Below, piece by piece: positions 6,471 through 12,880 of a stretch of 14,326 bases of DNA (within the stretch, counting starts at the first letter, position 1; every line of letters begins with the position of its first letter). Source of the stretch: Bacillota bacterium (lineage in GTDB: Bacteria; Bacillota; Clostridia; Oscillospirales; Acutalibacteraceae); NCBI GenBank assembly GCA_023391275.1, contig JAEWBE010000081.1, positions 1-14,326 of the forward strand, read 5' to 3'. The notes under the pieces are model-generated. The model was not told the DNA's origin and did not search any database. It worked only from the letters and a program-made list of their open reading frames with translations. The translations under genes and the position numbers were made by a program.

Positions 6471-6492
6471 GGCAGACAAAGATATGTCTGCC
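6471..6492. repeat. Perfect 8-bp inverted repeat
   Basis: GGCAGACA (6471-6478), loop AAGATA, TGTCTGCC (6485-6492). It lies between the terminator of the GNAT gene and the promoter of the flavin-reductase-like gene, 45 bp upstream of the -35 box. No T-run follows on either strand. It could be a regulator site for that promoter or a chance hairpin. Confidence 0.4.
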
Positions 6493-6504
6493 GAATAAGC
6501 AAAC

Positions 6505-6542
6505 TAAAAAAGGCCGCATGAACTCAGTGTTCATGCAGCCTT
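6505..6542 (-). terminator. Intrinsic terminator of the GNAT gene
   Basis: The stem AAGGC-C-GCATGAAC / GTTCATGC-A-GCCTT (6510-6542) has 13 pairs and one internal mismatch. On the minus strand it is followed directly by TTTTTT. It lies 50 bp after the acetyltransferase stop. Confidence 0.9.
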
Positions 6543-6592
6543 GAAAAGTTAGGTCATAAAAAACACAGGCAAGCAGCTTTACATTGTGTTCC

Positions 6593-7072
6593 TCATATTC
6601 CAAGCTTGTTTTCGGTTATAATCTTTCCCAGCAGATTCTTTGAAAATTTATAATGAAATTTGTGCATACCCTCACGTTCATAAAAGTGATGAGCTTTGCT
6701 GCGCAGCTGATTACAGCATACCTCGATTTGAATGCATCCGTCATTCTGCGCCCGCTGACAAGCTGCATCAAAAAGTTCTTTCCCAATGCCTTTTGAACGG
6801 TTGCCTTCTTTCACTGCCAATTCCATGATTTCTGCTACCTTTGCACAGTGATGCAGTTGATCTTCTATACGAAGGCTCATGATCCCCAATATTTCGTGGT
6901 CCTGTTCATAAACTAAAATTGGCGTGTTACCGTTCTTTAAATGTTCGAGATATATTTTTTTGAATTCATCCTTATCGAGAAGCTTTTGTTCCATATTACA
7001 AATCAAGGAATATACACATTCCATGTCACTTTCTAAAGCCGGTCTTATCGTTTGCGTTTTACTCCCCTTCAA
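6593..7072 (-). CDS. GNAT-family N-acetyltransferase, start codon unusual
   Basis: A 159-residue single-domain GNAT protein, transferring an acetyl group from acetyl-CoA to an unknown acceptor. The first strand TIRPALESDME (8-18), the strand ILGIMSLRIE (61-70), the acetyl-CoA loop VKEGNRSKGIGKELF (87-101) and the C-terminal helix AHHFYEREGMHKF (127-139) are all typical. No ATG occurs before residue 17, which is already inside the fold. The listed TTG at 7072 is the only conventional start that keeps the first strand, but the best Shine-Dalgarno-like sequence, GAAGGGGAG, lies just after it rather than before it. The real start may be TTG with a weak site, or a rare codon such as the ATA of residue 9. 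The upstream gap to the lipoprotein gene is 69 bp with no obvious promoter. Confidence 0.8.
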   Translation of the reverse strand: MKGSKTQTIRPALESDMECVYSLICNMEQKLLDKDEFKKIYLEHLKNGNTPILVYEQDHEILGIMSLRIEDQLHHCAKVAEIMELAVKEGNRSKGIGKELFDAACQRAQNDGCIQIEVCCNQLRSKAHHFYEREGMHKFHYKFSKNLLGKIITENKLGI

Positions 7073-7141
7073 TTCTACAAATATTTATGCACGAACGTTT
7101 TATACCAGGGGCAGCATTATTGGGTAAAGGAACACCATTTG

Positions 7142-7906
7142 CTACCGTACAAAAACATCACCGGTTTTCAATCCGAACTCTTCATAATTACCGCTAATCA
7201 GCTGCAAAGAATTATTACCGGTACGTTTAAACTTTAGTTCATCTGACAGCCAATTGCGACCGGTAGCATCATAGCATCTCAGTTCAAGTGTGATGATGTC
7301 TTCGCCGCCTACAAAAGTGTAAAAACTTCCTTTATACTTGCTGCTGAAGGTTTGAACATATTCATGACCGTTAATTGTTCGTGTAACAATAGTATCGTTT
7401 AAAGGATATTTCCATTTATCAAGCAAGCAATAAGATTCGACAAAAATAGTTGCATAGGTGTCCTGTCCCGCGGAAAACCTGCATACAAAAGCAGTGGAGC
7501 CTTCATACCGTTGTCTGCTCGGTTCGGTGGTGAATAACATCCATTCTTTTTTACCGTATAATGAATCCCAGTTTTTCAGCTTCTCAATGGAAATCGGTTT
7601 ACTCTGTGATTTAGGTTTAGACGAAACAGCAGATTTTGACGTTATTGAAGTGGATGTCTTGCTTGTAGGGGAGCTATTGGTTTTGGCGCTTTCTGATGAG
7701 CTTTCTGCCTTTTCGCTCTTAGTTTGTGAGGAACTAACCGCTTTTTTATTTTCCTGAACTTGCTCAGATTCTACAACGGCAGAAGTTGAAACAGATTGTG
7801 ATGACTCCGAAGAATTATCAAAGCTTACAGTAGGATTCTGATTGGTACATCCGCATAAGCCGCATATTATAACCAATGTCAAAGCTAAAGTGAAAATATG
7901 GCGCAT
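7142..7906 (-). CDS. Secreted lipoprotein with Ser/Thr/Lys-rich linker, unknown function
   Basis: A 254-residue protein. Signal peptide MRHIFTLALTLVIICGLCGC ends in the lipobox LCGC with lipidated C20. Residues 25-105 are low complexity, dominated by Ser, Thr, Lys, Glu and Ala, a flexible spacer that would hold the domain away from the membrane. The C-terminal domain (about 108-254) alternates hydrophobic and polar residues with several aromatic ones (KNWDSLYGKKEWMLF, SSKYKGSFYTFVGG) and looks beta-rich; I do not recognise it. The frame is open up to 8005, but only the ATG at 7904-7906 gives a signal peptide and it follows GAAGGAAA. It is 69 bp ahead of the GNAT gene, with no terminator seen between them, so the two may be co-transcribed from the promoter at 8062-8090. 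Lipoprotein call firm, function unknown. Confidence 0.8.
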   Translation of the reverse strand: MRHIFTLALTLVIICGLCGCTNQNPTVSFDNSSESSQSVSTSAVVESEQVQENKKAVSSSQTKSEKAESSSESAKTNSSPTSKTSTSITSKSAVSSKPKSQSKPISIEKLKNWDSLYGKKEWMLFTTEPSRQRYEGSTAFVCRFSAGQDTYATIFVESYCLLDKWKYPLNDTIVTRTINGHEYVQTFSSKYKGSFYTFVGGEDIITLELRCYDATGRNWLSDELKFKRTGNNSLQLISGNYEEFGLKTGDVFVR

Positions 7907-8061
7907 GAATATTTCCTTCTCTCCGTTTGAAATCACAAAACCGTTAAGCAATTTAAGTCCTATAGAAAAATGAACCCAAGCATTCGAATTTAGATTCATT
8001 GGCAATCGATTTAATTACTTTAAAATTACTGTTACTCCGCTGTTCATACAAATTAGACAAT

Positions 8062-8090
8062 ATATTATCATATAATGTTTTTATTTACAA
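8062..8090 (-). promoter_or_regulatory. Candidate promoter of the lipoprotein gene
   Basis: TTGTAA (8090-8085), 17-bp spacer and TAATAT (8067-8062). The 5' leader would be about 145 nt; I saw no riboswitch or leader peptide in it. Hexamers are imperfect and the region is AT-rich. Confidence 0.4.
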
Positions 8091-8153
8091 CATCTGACGT
8101 TATGTCAATTTCTTCATGCGTCGCCACTCTCAGGGGTCTAACCCCCTCGGACG

Positions 8154-8189
8154 AAAAAAGACCGCCCATGCAAAGCATGAACAGCCTTT
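8154..8189 (-). terminator. Intrinsic terminator of the four-helix membrane protein gene
   Basis: On the minus strand AAAGGCTGTTCATGC (8189-8175), loop TTT and GCATGGGCGGTCTTT (8171-8157) form a 15-pair stem including four G-U pairs, running into TTTTTT. It starts 7 nt after the stop codon. Confidence 0.88.
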
Positions 8190-8195
8190 GCTCTT

Positions 8196-8651
8196 TCATA
8201 ACGCAATGGTACTTTCTTTTTCCGTATTTGTCCTTTTCAAATTTCTTTTCGTTAAAAGAATTGCAATCACGATTGCAATTACAAAGCAAAGACAAAAGAT
8301 GGCCAAATAAAATAATACAGCGAAACCACCTCCGGCAGACAGATTCCCATACCCCGGCCAAATTCTATTTATCCAATAATAGATGAAATTTATTTCACGA
8401 TAAATAAAAAAGGTTATGATACCCATCGGAATAGATATTAACCATTTATACAGGATATTACGATAACGATCTGCCGCAAGCAGAAAACCGATCAAAACAT
8501 TTGTAAGCAGGGCACATATAAAAACAACAGAAGAGGTCGAGAAGCCCCCCACCTTACTGGCAATAAAAGTTAAGATTGTTGACCAGTAAAATACAGAGAT
8601 AAAAAGAACTCCACACAATGAACCTATAATCGTATTTTTCAGGATGTTCAT
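8196..8651 (-). CDS. Small integral membrane protein, four predicted helices
   Basis: A 151-residue hydrophobic protein that I do not recognise. Predicted membrane segments are about 7-31, 39-59, 68-86 and 108-133, ending in a charged cytoplasmic tail (KRNLKRTNTEKE). There are no catalytic motifs. Aromatic residues cluster between helices three and four (NFIYYWINRIWPGYGN, 88-103). The ATG at 8649-8651 has AGAAGG 7 nt upstream, a near-consensus promoter precedes it and a strong terminator follows, so it is a real single-gene unit. Translation frame is well supported; function unknown. Confidence 0.75.
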   Translation of the reverse strand: MNILKNTIIGSLCGVLFISVFYWSTILTFIASKVGGFSTSSVVFICALLTNVLIGFLLAADRYRNILYKWLISIPMGIITFFIYREINFIYYWINRIWPGYGNLSAGGGFAVLFYLAIFCLCFVIAIVIAILLTKRNLKRTNTEKESTIAL

Positions 8652-8689
8652 ACTTTACCTTCTTCTTTAGAGTCTTATTATTTATCAAT

Positions 8690-8718
8690 ATTATATCCGT
8701 TTGGGAAATATGTATCAA
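8690..8718 (-). promoter_or_regulatory. Near-consensus sigma-A promoter of the four-helix membrane protein gene
   Basis: TTGATA (8718-8713), 17-bp spacer, perfect TATAAT (8695-8690). Predicted start is about 30 nt before the ATG at 8651. Confidence 0.75.
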
Positions 8719-8784
8719 TAGTGAAACAAGCTTTCAAAGAAGGTGTGGAGACAAAATAATTCGGATGCTGCACATCGAAACAAC

Positions 8785-8820
8785 AAAAGGGACAATGACA
8801 TAATTGTCATTGTCCCTTTT
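8785..8820 (-). terminator. 16-bp perfect hairpin, terminator of the tRNA-Ser pair
   Basis: AAAAGGGACAATGACA (8785-8800), loop TAAT and TGTCATTGTCCCTTTT (8805-8820) are perfectly complementary. It abuts the CCA end of the first tRNA. The arms carry A and T runs on both sides, so it could work in either direction; the tRNA operon reads into it from the right. Confidence 0.88.
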
Positions 8821-8910
8821 TGGCGGAGAAGAAGGGATTTGAACCCTTGCGCCGGTTACCCGACCTACTCCCTTAGCAGGGGAGCCCCTTCACCACTTGG
8901 GTACTTCTCC
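8821..8910 (-). tRNA. tRNA-Ser, anticodon GCT
   Basis: A 90-nt class II tRNA on the minus strand. Acceptor stem GGAGAAG (5', 8910-8904) pairs with CTTCTCC, followed by discriminator G and encoded CCA (8823-8821). The anticodon arm is CTCCC-CTGCTAA-GGGAG, anticodon GCT, reading AGC/AGU. The T-arm AGGGTTCAAATCCCT is complete and the long variable arm is typical of serine tRNAs. It is the second gene of the pair. Confidence 0.96.
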
Positions 8911-8951
8911 ATGTTGGTGAATAAAACAGCTTGTTTACTTTTTGAAAAAAT

Positions 8952-9040
8952 TGGCGGAGAGGAAGAGATTCGAACTCTTGGTCCCTTGCGGGATCACTAG
9001 TTTTCAAGACTAGCTCCTTAAACCACTCGGACACCTCTCC
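8952..9040 (-). tRNA. tRNA-Ser, anticodon TGA
   Basis: An 89-nt class II tRNA. Acceptor GGAGAGG (9040-9034) pairs with CCTCTCC, then discriminator G and encoded CCA (8954-8952). The anticodon arm is CTAGT-CTTGAAA-ACTAG, anticodon TGA, reading UCN codons. The variable arm ATCCCGCAAGGGA forms its own hairpin. The T-arm AGAGTTCGAATCTCT is complete. It is 41 bp upstream of the GCT tRNA and probably on the same transcript. Confidence 0.96.
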
Positions 9041-9059
9041 ACTCACAAGTGCGAGAATA

Positions 9060-9089
9060 ATAATATCATATTTCTAATGCGCATGTCAA
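9060..9089 (-). promoter_or_regulatory. Promoter of the tRNA-Ser pair
   Basis: Perfect TTGACA (9089-9084), 18-bp spacer and TATTAT (9065-9060). It lies about 20 bp upstream of the first tRNA, as expected for a stable RNA operon. Confidence 0.8.
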
Positions 9090-9098
9090 TGAATTCTT

Positions 9099-9138
9099 AA
9101 AAAAAACCACCCGAAAGTTCAAAAAACTTCGGGAGGTT
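9099..9138 (-). terminator. Intrinsic terminator of the CmpB-like gene
   Basis: CCCGAA-A-GTT / AAC-TTCGGG with an outer AACC/GGTT extension (9105-9138). On the minus strand it is followed by an eight-T run. It starts 8 bp after the stop codon at 9146 and precedes the tRNA promoter. Confidence 0.88.
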
Positions 9139-9145
9139 ATTCTTT

Positions 9146-9535
9146 TTACTGTTTTGACAGGAATTTGGACTTATCGAATATCCCGCAGATTCCCATTGCC
9201 GGAATAGTAGCAACAAACCAAAGCAGGGAAAACGGCAGGCAGACCTGTCCCAGAATATTCAGCGGCAGTGCCGAATAATCCCAAACGTCAAGCTTCAGCA
9301 CCAGGTTGACAAGCACTCCAATCCCGAATTCTACGCCGGTGATTATTCCCGAACCGGCAAAGCACCGAAGCGCCAGCGGCTGGTTTTTAATGCGCTGATT
9401 GCATACGCGGTCAATCAGGCACAGGCAGATACCGCCGGCGGCCGCCATGGAAATATCTGTTCTTCCACGAAAAGTAACTTCCAGAGCCGGGTAAATCGTT
9501 CCTCCCGTCAAAAAAAGAAATGCGTATTTTTTCAT
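9146..9535 (-). CDS. CmpB-like membrane protein (PF06541, putative ABC-transporter type IV)
   Basis: A 129-residue polytopic membrane protein matching the pattern I know for PF06541 (ABC_trans_CmpB, formerly DUF1113): E19, RGRTDISM (23-30), GG at 34-35, TGVEFGIGVLVN (66-77), VWDYS (84-88), PLN (91-93) and GQ at 96-97. Four hydrophobic segments are visible (about 4-20, 28-44, 57-80, 95-120). Despite the Pfam name no transport activity is established for the family as far as I know, and no ATPase gene is nearby. The ATG at 9533-9535 follows GGGGTGAT. It is a single-gene unit with its own terminator. Family call fairly sure, function unknown. Confidence 0.8.
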   Translation of the reverse strand: MKKYAFLFLTGGTIYPALEVTFRGRTDISMAAAGGICLCLIDRVCNQRIKNQPLALRCFAGSGIITGVEFGIGVLVNLVLKLDVWDYSALPLNILGQVCLPFSLLWFVATIPAMGICGIFDKSKFLSKQ

Positions 9536-9627
9536 ATCATCACCCCGTTCTGCTACTTTTGCATTGTTTGCAGGTTAGGGCAATTTATTCGTGCCGGCTT
9601 AATTTTCAGCCTCTTTATCCGTTAGGA

Positions 9628-9655
9628 TTGTTTTTTGATTCCGATGTGTTATAAT
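9628..9655 (+). promoter_or_regulatory. Candidate promoter of nagB
   Basis: TTGTTT (9628-9633), 16-bp spacer and perfect TATAAT (9650-9655). It leaves an AT-rich 5' leader of about 100 nt before nagB, in which I saw no riboswitch or catabolite-repression box. Confidence 0.55.
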
Positions 9656-9760
9656 AAAATAAATAAAAGGATTTTCTTAAAATACTTCCGAGAATAGAAA
9701 AATGTTTTATTATTTTATAGAAAATGTGCAGGTAAAATTTGAGTTAAAGGGGAAATTTGG

Positions 9761-10513
9761 ATGAAGATCATCAGTGCACCGGATTATCAAAGTATGAGCA
9801 GAAAAGCGGCGAATATCATTTCGGCTCAGGTTATTTTATTTCCAAACTCCGTTTTGGGGCTCGCCACGGGTTCCACTCCGCTTGGGGTTTATAATCAGCT
9901 GATCGAGTGGTATAAAAAAGGAGATTTGGATTTTTCGAAGGTTCACAGTGTCAATCTGGATGAATACTGCGGATTGTCGGTGGAACATGAGCAAAGTTAC
10001 CGCTACTATATGAACGAGAATTTCTTTCACCATATTAATATTCCAATAGAGAATACGAATGTACCGAATGGGCTTGCTAAAGACATTGACGCCGAATGCC
10101 GCAGATATGACAAGGTGATCAGCAGCTTGGGCGGGATTGATTTGCAGCTTCTGGGTATCGGCCATACCGGTCATATTGGCTTTAATGAGCCGGATGAAGA
10201 TTTTGACAAGACCACACATTGTGTCAGACTAAAGCAAAAGACAATCGACGCCAATGCGCGCTTTTTTGCAAGCGCCGATGAAGTGCCAAAGTATGCTGTT
10301 ACGATGGGAATCAAGGCGATTATGCAGGCGAAGAAACTGCTGCTGGTGGCAAACGGAACGAACAAGGCGGACATCCTGTACCGTTCGCTGTTTGGTTCCA
10401 TAACGCCCGAAGTACCGGCCTCCATTCTCCAGTTGCACAACGATGTTACAGTGGTAGCCGATGAAGAAGCGCTTTCCGTCATCCGTGTGAAATGTCCCGA
10501 TGCGATTGGGTAA
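9761..10513 (+). CDS. nagB: Glucosamine-6-phosphate deaminase
   Basis: A 250-residue cytoplasmic enzyme converting glucosamine 6-phosphate to fructose 6-phosphate and ammonia, the step linking amino-sugar use to glycolysis. Motifs are LGLATGSTP (32-40, phosphate binding), SVNLDEYCGL (63-72, with D67 equivalent to the E. coli catalytic D72), LGIGHTGHIGFNEP (131-144, with H138 and E143 equivalent to H143 and E148) and the C-terminal region ending near 245. The E. coli Asp141 position, often Asn in Gram-positive enzymes, is Thr136 here. The protein is shorter than the E. coli form and lacks its C-terminal tail. The ATG follows AAAGGGG. It has its own promoter and terminator and no nagA beside it, so it is a stand-alone gene here. 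Confidence 0.95.
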   Translation: MKIISAPDYQSMSRKAANIISAQVILFPNSVLGLATGSTPLGVYNQLIEWYKKGDLDFSKVHSVNLDEYCGLSVEHEQSYRYYMNENFFHHINIPIENTNVPNGLAKDIDAECRRYDKVISSLGGIDLQLLGIGHTGHIGFNEPDEDFDKTTHCVRLKQKTIDANARFFASADEVPKYAVTMGIKAIMQAKKLLLVANGTNKADILYRSLFGSITPEVPASILQLHNDVTVVADEEALSVIRVKCPDAIG

Positions 10514-10599
10514 TTTATTAAATTGGATTCCGGGTGGAGGCTACCCAGCTTTCATACAGGGATGCCATTGGAATGATTCTATAAAATAATTATGTTCAG

Positions 10600-10652
10600 C
10601 AAGAACCTGAGATCCATGTTTTAAAATCTGGTTTCAGGTTCTTGTTTTATTT
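10600..10652 (+). terminator. Intrinsic terminator of nagB
   Basis: CAAGAACCTGA (10600-10610) pairs perfectly with TCAGGTTCTTG (10634-10644), followed by TTTTATTT. The loop is 23 nt with partial inner pairing. It is about 90 bp after the stop; the gap between holds only a small GGGT/ACCC hairpin and no gene. Confidence 0.85.
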
Positions 10653-10691
10653 AAACCTTAACCAAATTAGGTATGTAATTTATGCCATTTG

Positions 10692-10700
10692 TGCTATAAT
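10692..10700 (+). promoter_or_regulatory. Extended -10 promoter of the dipeptidase/HD operon
   Basis: TGCTATAAT is a perfect extended -10 element (TGnTATAAT). No convincing -35 hexamer lies 17 bp upstream, which is usual for extended -10 promoters. The transcript would begin about 27 nt before the dipeptidase ATG. Confidence 0.65.
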
Positions 10701-10733
10701 AAACCCATATTGTTTTTGAAAGGACGCATCCGA

Positions 10734-12113
10734 ATGAGCTTTGGAAGTAAAATATTAAATTATCGGGAAGACTTTATAAAAGATCTGGCGGAGCTGATTA
10801 AAATTCCATCCGTACGTGGTGAAGCCTCGGAGGGGATGCCGTTCGGCAAAGAGCCTGCCGAAGCGCTGAACCGGATTCTTGAAATGGCCGACCGCATGGG
10901 ATTTGCCACTAAAAATGTCGGCGGCTACGCAGGTCACGCCGAATACGGCGAGGGCGGCGAGGTCGCTGCGGTCGTTGCACATGTTGATGTTGTCCCGGCG
11001 GGTGAAGGCTGGGATACCGACCCGTTTGTGCTCACGCAAAAGGGCAATCTGTACTTTGGCCGCGGTACGGCGGATGACAAAGGAGCAGCTCTTATCGCGC
11101 TTTATTGTCTGAAAGTGCTGAAGGATGAAAAAATACAGCCGAAGCGCCGCCTGCGCGTTATTTTTGGAGCGGGGGAGGAAACCGGCAGCAATGATTTGGA
11201 AATGTACCTGAAGTCCGAGGAACTTCCGGTTATGGCCTTTACTCCTGATTCAGAGTATGGAATCTGCAACCGTGAAAAGGGCATTCTTCGCCTTACCATC
11301 ACGGCCGGACAAAATGATTCAAAAGTTGTTCGGGAATTCGTTTCCGGAACGGTGGTGAACGCTGTCCCGTCGAAGGCGGTGGCGGTAATCGCCTGTTCGG
11401 CGGACGAATCTGTCAGGCTGCAAAAGGCTACGCAGAAAATGGAGGGCGAATTTCACTTTGATGAGACAAATGACGGTGTCCGCATTACGTCAATCGGAAA
11501 AGCGTCCCACGCCATGCAGCCGCAGGAAGGTTTTAACGCCGCGACCCATTTGATCAAGCTGCTTGCCCAGGCGTTCTCCTATGAAAAGCTCGGCGGTTTC
11601 CTTCGTTTTATACAGGAACACGTCGGTACGGAGCTTGACGGCGAATCGCTGGGTATTCGCCAGTGTGATAAGGAATCCGGCCCCCTTTCGTTGAATCTGG
11701 GCCTCTTTAACATGGGCGCGGACTTTGCCTCAGCGGGCATTGATATCCGCTATCCGGTTTTATCCAACGGGGATGACATTTTTTCCGTCATTTCCGATTG
11801 CGCGGCCGAAGCCGGATTTGACGCCACGATGCTGGGCCATACAAAACCCTTGTTTTTGCCGGAAAGCAGCCCCTTTATTACGCTGCTTCAGGAGTCCTAT
11901 TTCACTGTAACCGGTCAACCTGCGAATATTTATTCCACCGGCGGCGGCACCTATGCCCGTGCGTTTGAGGGGAATGCCGTGGCTTTCGGGCCTTTCTTTG
12001 CAGATGAACCGGATCGCCGCCTGCATAATACCAATGAAAATATAGATATTGATCGGTTCATGGAGCATGCGCAGATTTGTCTTGAAGCAATGTATCGAAT
12101 GCTTACCAAATAA
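10734..12113 (+). CDS. M20-family dipeptidase, Sapep/PepV type
   Basis: A 459-residue cytoplasmic di-zinc (or Mn) dipeptidase that would cleave unstructured dipeptides during peptide use. Motifs in order are IPSVRGE (24-30), VAHVDVVPAGEGWDTDPF (81-98) with H83 and D85, FGRGTADDKG (108-117) with the bridging Asp, FGAGEETGSND (145-155) with the catalytic/metal glutamates, FTPDSEYG (169-176) and the lid-domain GKASHAMQPQEGFNAA. Near the C-terminus RRLHNTNENID supplies the last metal histidine. The frame continues upstream to 10689, but the ATG at 10734 follows GAAAGGA at 9 nt and begins MSFGSKILNYRED, a usual family start. Only 13 bp separate it from the HD-domain gene, so the two form an operon. 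Confidence 0.92.
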   Translation: MSFGSKILNYREDFIKDLAELIKIPSVRGEASEGMPFGKEPAEALNRILEMADRMGFATKNVGGYAGHAEYGEGGEVAAVVAHVDVVPAGEGWDTDPFVLTQKGNLYFGRGTADDKGAALIALYCLKVLKDEKIQPKRRLRVIFGAGEETGSNDLEMYLKSEELPVMAFTPDSEYGICNREKGILRLTITAGQNDSKVVREFVSGTVVNAVPSKAVAVIACSADESVRLQKATQKMEGEFHFDETNDGVRITSIGKASHAMQPQEGFNAATHLIKLLAQAFSYEKLGGFLRFIQEHVGTELDGESLGIRQCDKESGPLSLNLGLFNMGADFASAGIDIRYPVLSNGDDIFSVISDCAAEAGFDATMLGHTKPLFLPESSPFITLLQESYFTVTGQPANIYSTGGGTYARAFEGNAVAFGPFFADEPDRRLHNTNENIDIDRFMEHAQICLEAMYRMLTK

Positions 12114-12126
12114 AATCGAGGTTATT

Positions 12127-12801
12127 ATGGAAAAATGCAGCAAGGTAACGCTGGAACAAATTTTAAAAAATGATGAAATTAACGCATACATTACCAACGG
12201 CAATCAAAATTTAGGAGCCATCGGCTACACCGAGCACGGTTTTGCTCACGCGAAGCGTTCTTCCAATTATGCGAGCTACATTTTGCAGAGCCTGGATTAT
12301 GATTCCCGAACCTGTGAACTTGCGGCTATTGCGGGTTATATGCATGATATCGGCAACGTGGTCAACCGTGTGGCGCATGCGCAGAGCGGCGCGCTGATGG
12401 CATTTCAGATTCTCAACCGTCTCGGCATGCCTCCGCAGGAGGTTGCACTGATCGTGGCGGCGATTGGAAATCACGATGAGGAGACCGCCGCCGCGGTAAG
12501 TCCGATTGCGGCAGCGTTGATTCTTTCCGATAAAGGCGACGTTCGGCGTACTCGTGTGCGTGACAAGGAAACTGTCAACGCAGATATCCATGACCGCGTC
12601 AACTACGCTGTGGAGCGTGCGTCCACGAAAATTGACGCTGTGTGTAAGACTGCTACGCTCGATATTACGATCGATACTCAGATTTGCCCGGTGATGGAAT
12701 ACTTTGAGATTTTTATGACCCGTATGGTGCTCTGCCGCCAGGCGGCCAGGTATCTTGATCTTCAGTTTGAACTAATTATCAATGAAACCCGCCTTCTCTG
12801 A
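12127..12801 (+). CDS. HD-domain phosphohydrolase
   Basis: A 224-residue protein with an HD metal-dependent phosphohydrolase domain. EHGFAHAKRSSNYA (36-49) supplies the first His, AAIAGYMHDIGNV (67-79) holds the HD dyad at 73-74, H84 and the NHDEE motif at 115-119 add further ligands, and LSDKGD (133-138) carries the closing Asp. Family members hydrolyse nucleotides or cyclic nucleotides; the substrate is unknown. The C-terminal 70 residues are a separate alpha/beta region. An upstream in-frame ATG at 12049 lies inside the dipeptidase gene; the ATG at 12127 follows GAGG at 6 nt and gives MEKCSKVTLEQ. It is the last gene of the dipeptidase operon and ends before a shared terminator. Confidence 0.87.
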   Translation: MEKCSKVTLEQILKNDEINAYITNGNQNLGAIGYTEHGFAHAKRSSNYASYILQSLDYDSRTCELAAIAGYMHDIGNVVNRVAHAQSGALMAFQILNRLGMPPQEVALIVAAIGNHDEETAAAVSPIAAALILSDKGDVRRTRVRDKETVNADIHDRVNYAVERASTKIDAVCKTATLDITIDTQICPVMEYFEIFMTRMVLCRQAARYLDLQFELIINETRLL

Positions 12802-12827
12802 ATCCGCCGTCATACTTTCAAAAGATC

Positions 12828-12866
12828 AAAAAGGTCTGGAACCATTTTACGGTTCCAGACCTTTTT
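12828..12866. terminator. Bidirectional intrinsic terminator between convergent genes
   Basis: AAAAAGGTCTGGAACC (12828-12843), loop ATTTTAC and GGTTCCAGACCTTTTT (12851-12866) form a perfect 16-pair stem with A/T runs on both sides. It serves the HD-domain gene on the plus strand and the alcohol dehydrogenase on the minus strand. Confidence 0.93.
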
Positions 12867-12880
12867 ATAAGTATTTCTGC

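Noticed and set aside
8129..8148. GGGGT/ACCCC hairpin as a further terminator
   Set aside because: The stem is only five pairs with no T-run on either strand, and the gene already has a strong terminator next to it.
8068..8361. 97-codon minus-strand frame
   Set aside because: It overlaps the four-helix membrane protein gene and its terminator in another frame and has no ribosome site.
8743..9000. Open reading frame of 85 codons on the plus strand
   Set aside because: It is antisense to the two tRNA-Ser genes and the terminator; it is a known type of spurious frame over tRNAs.
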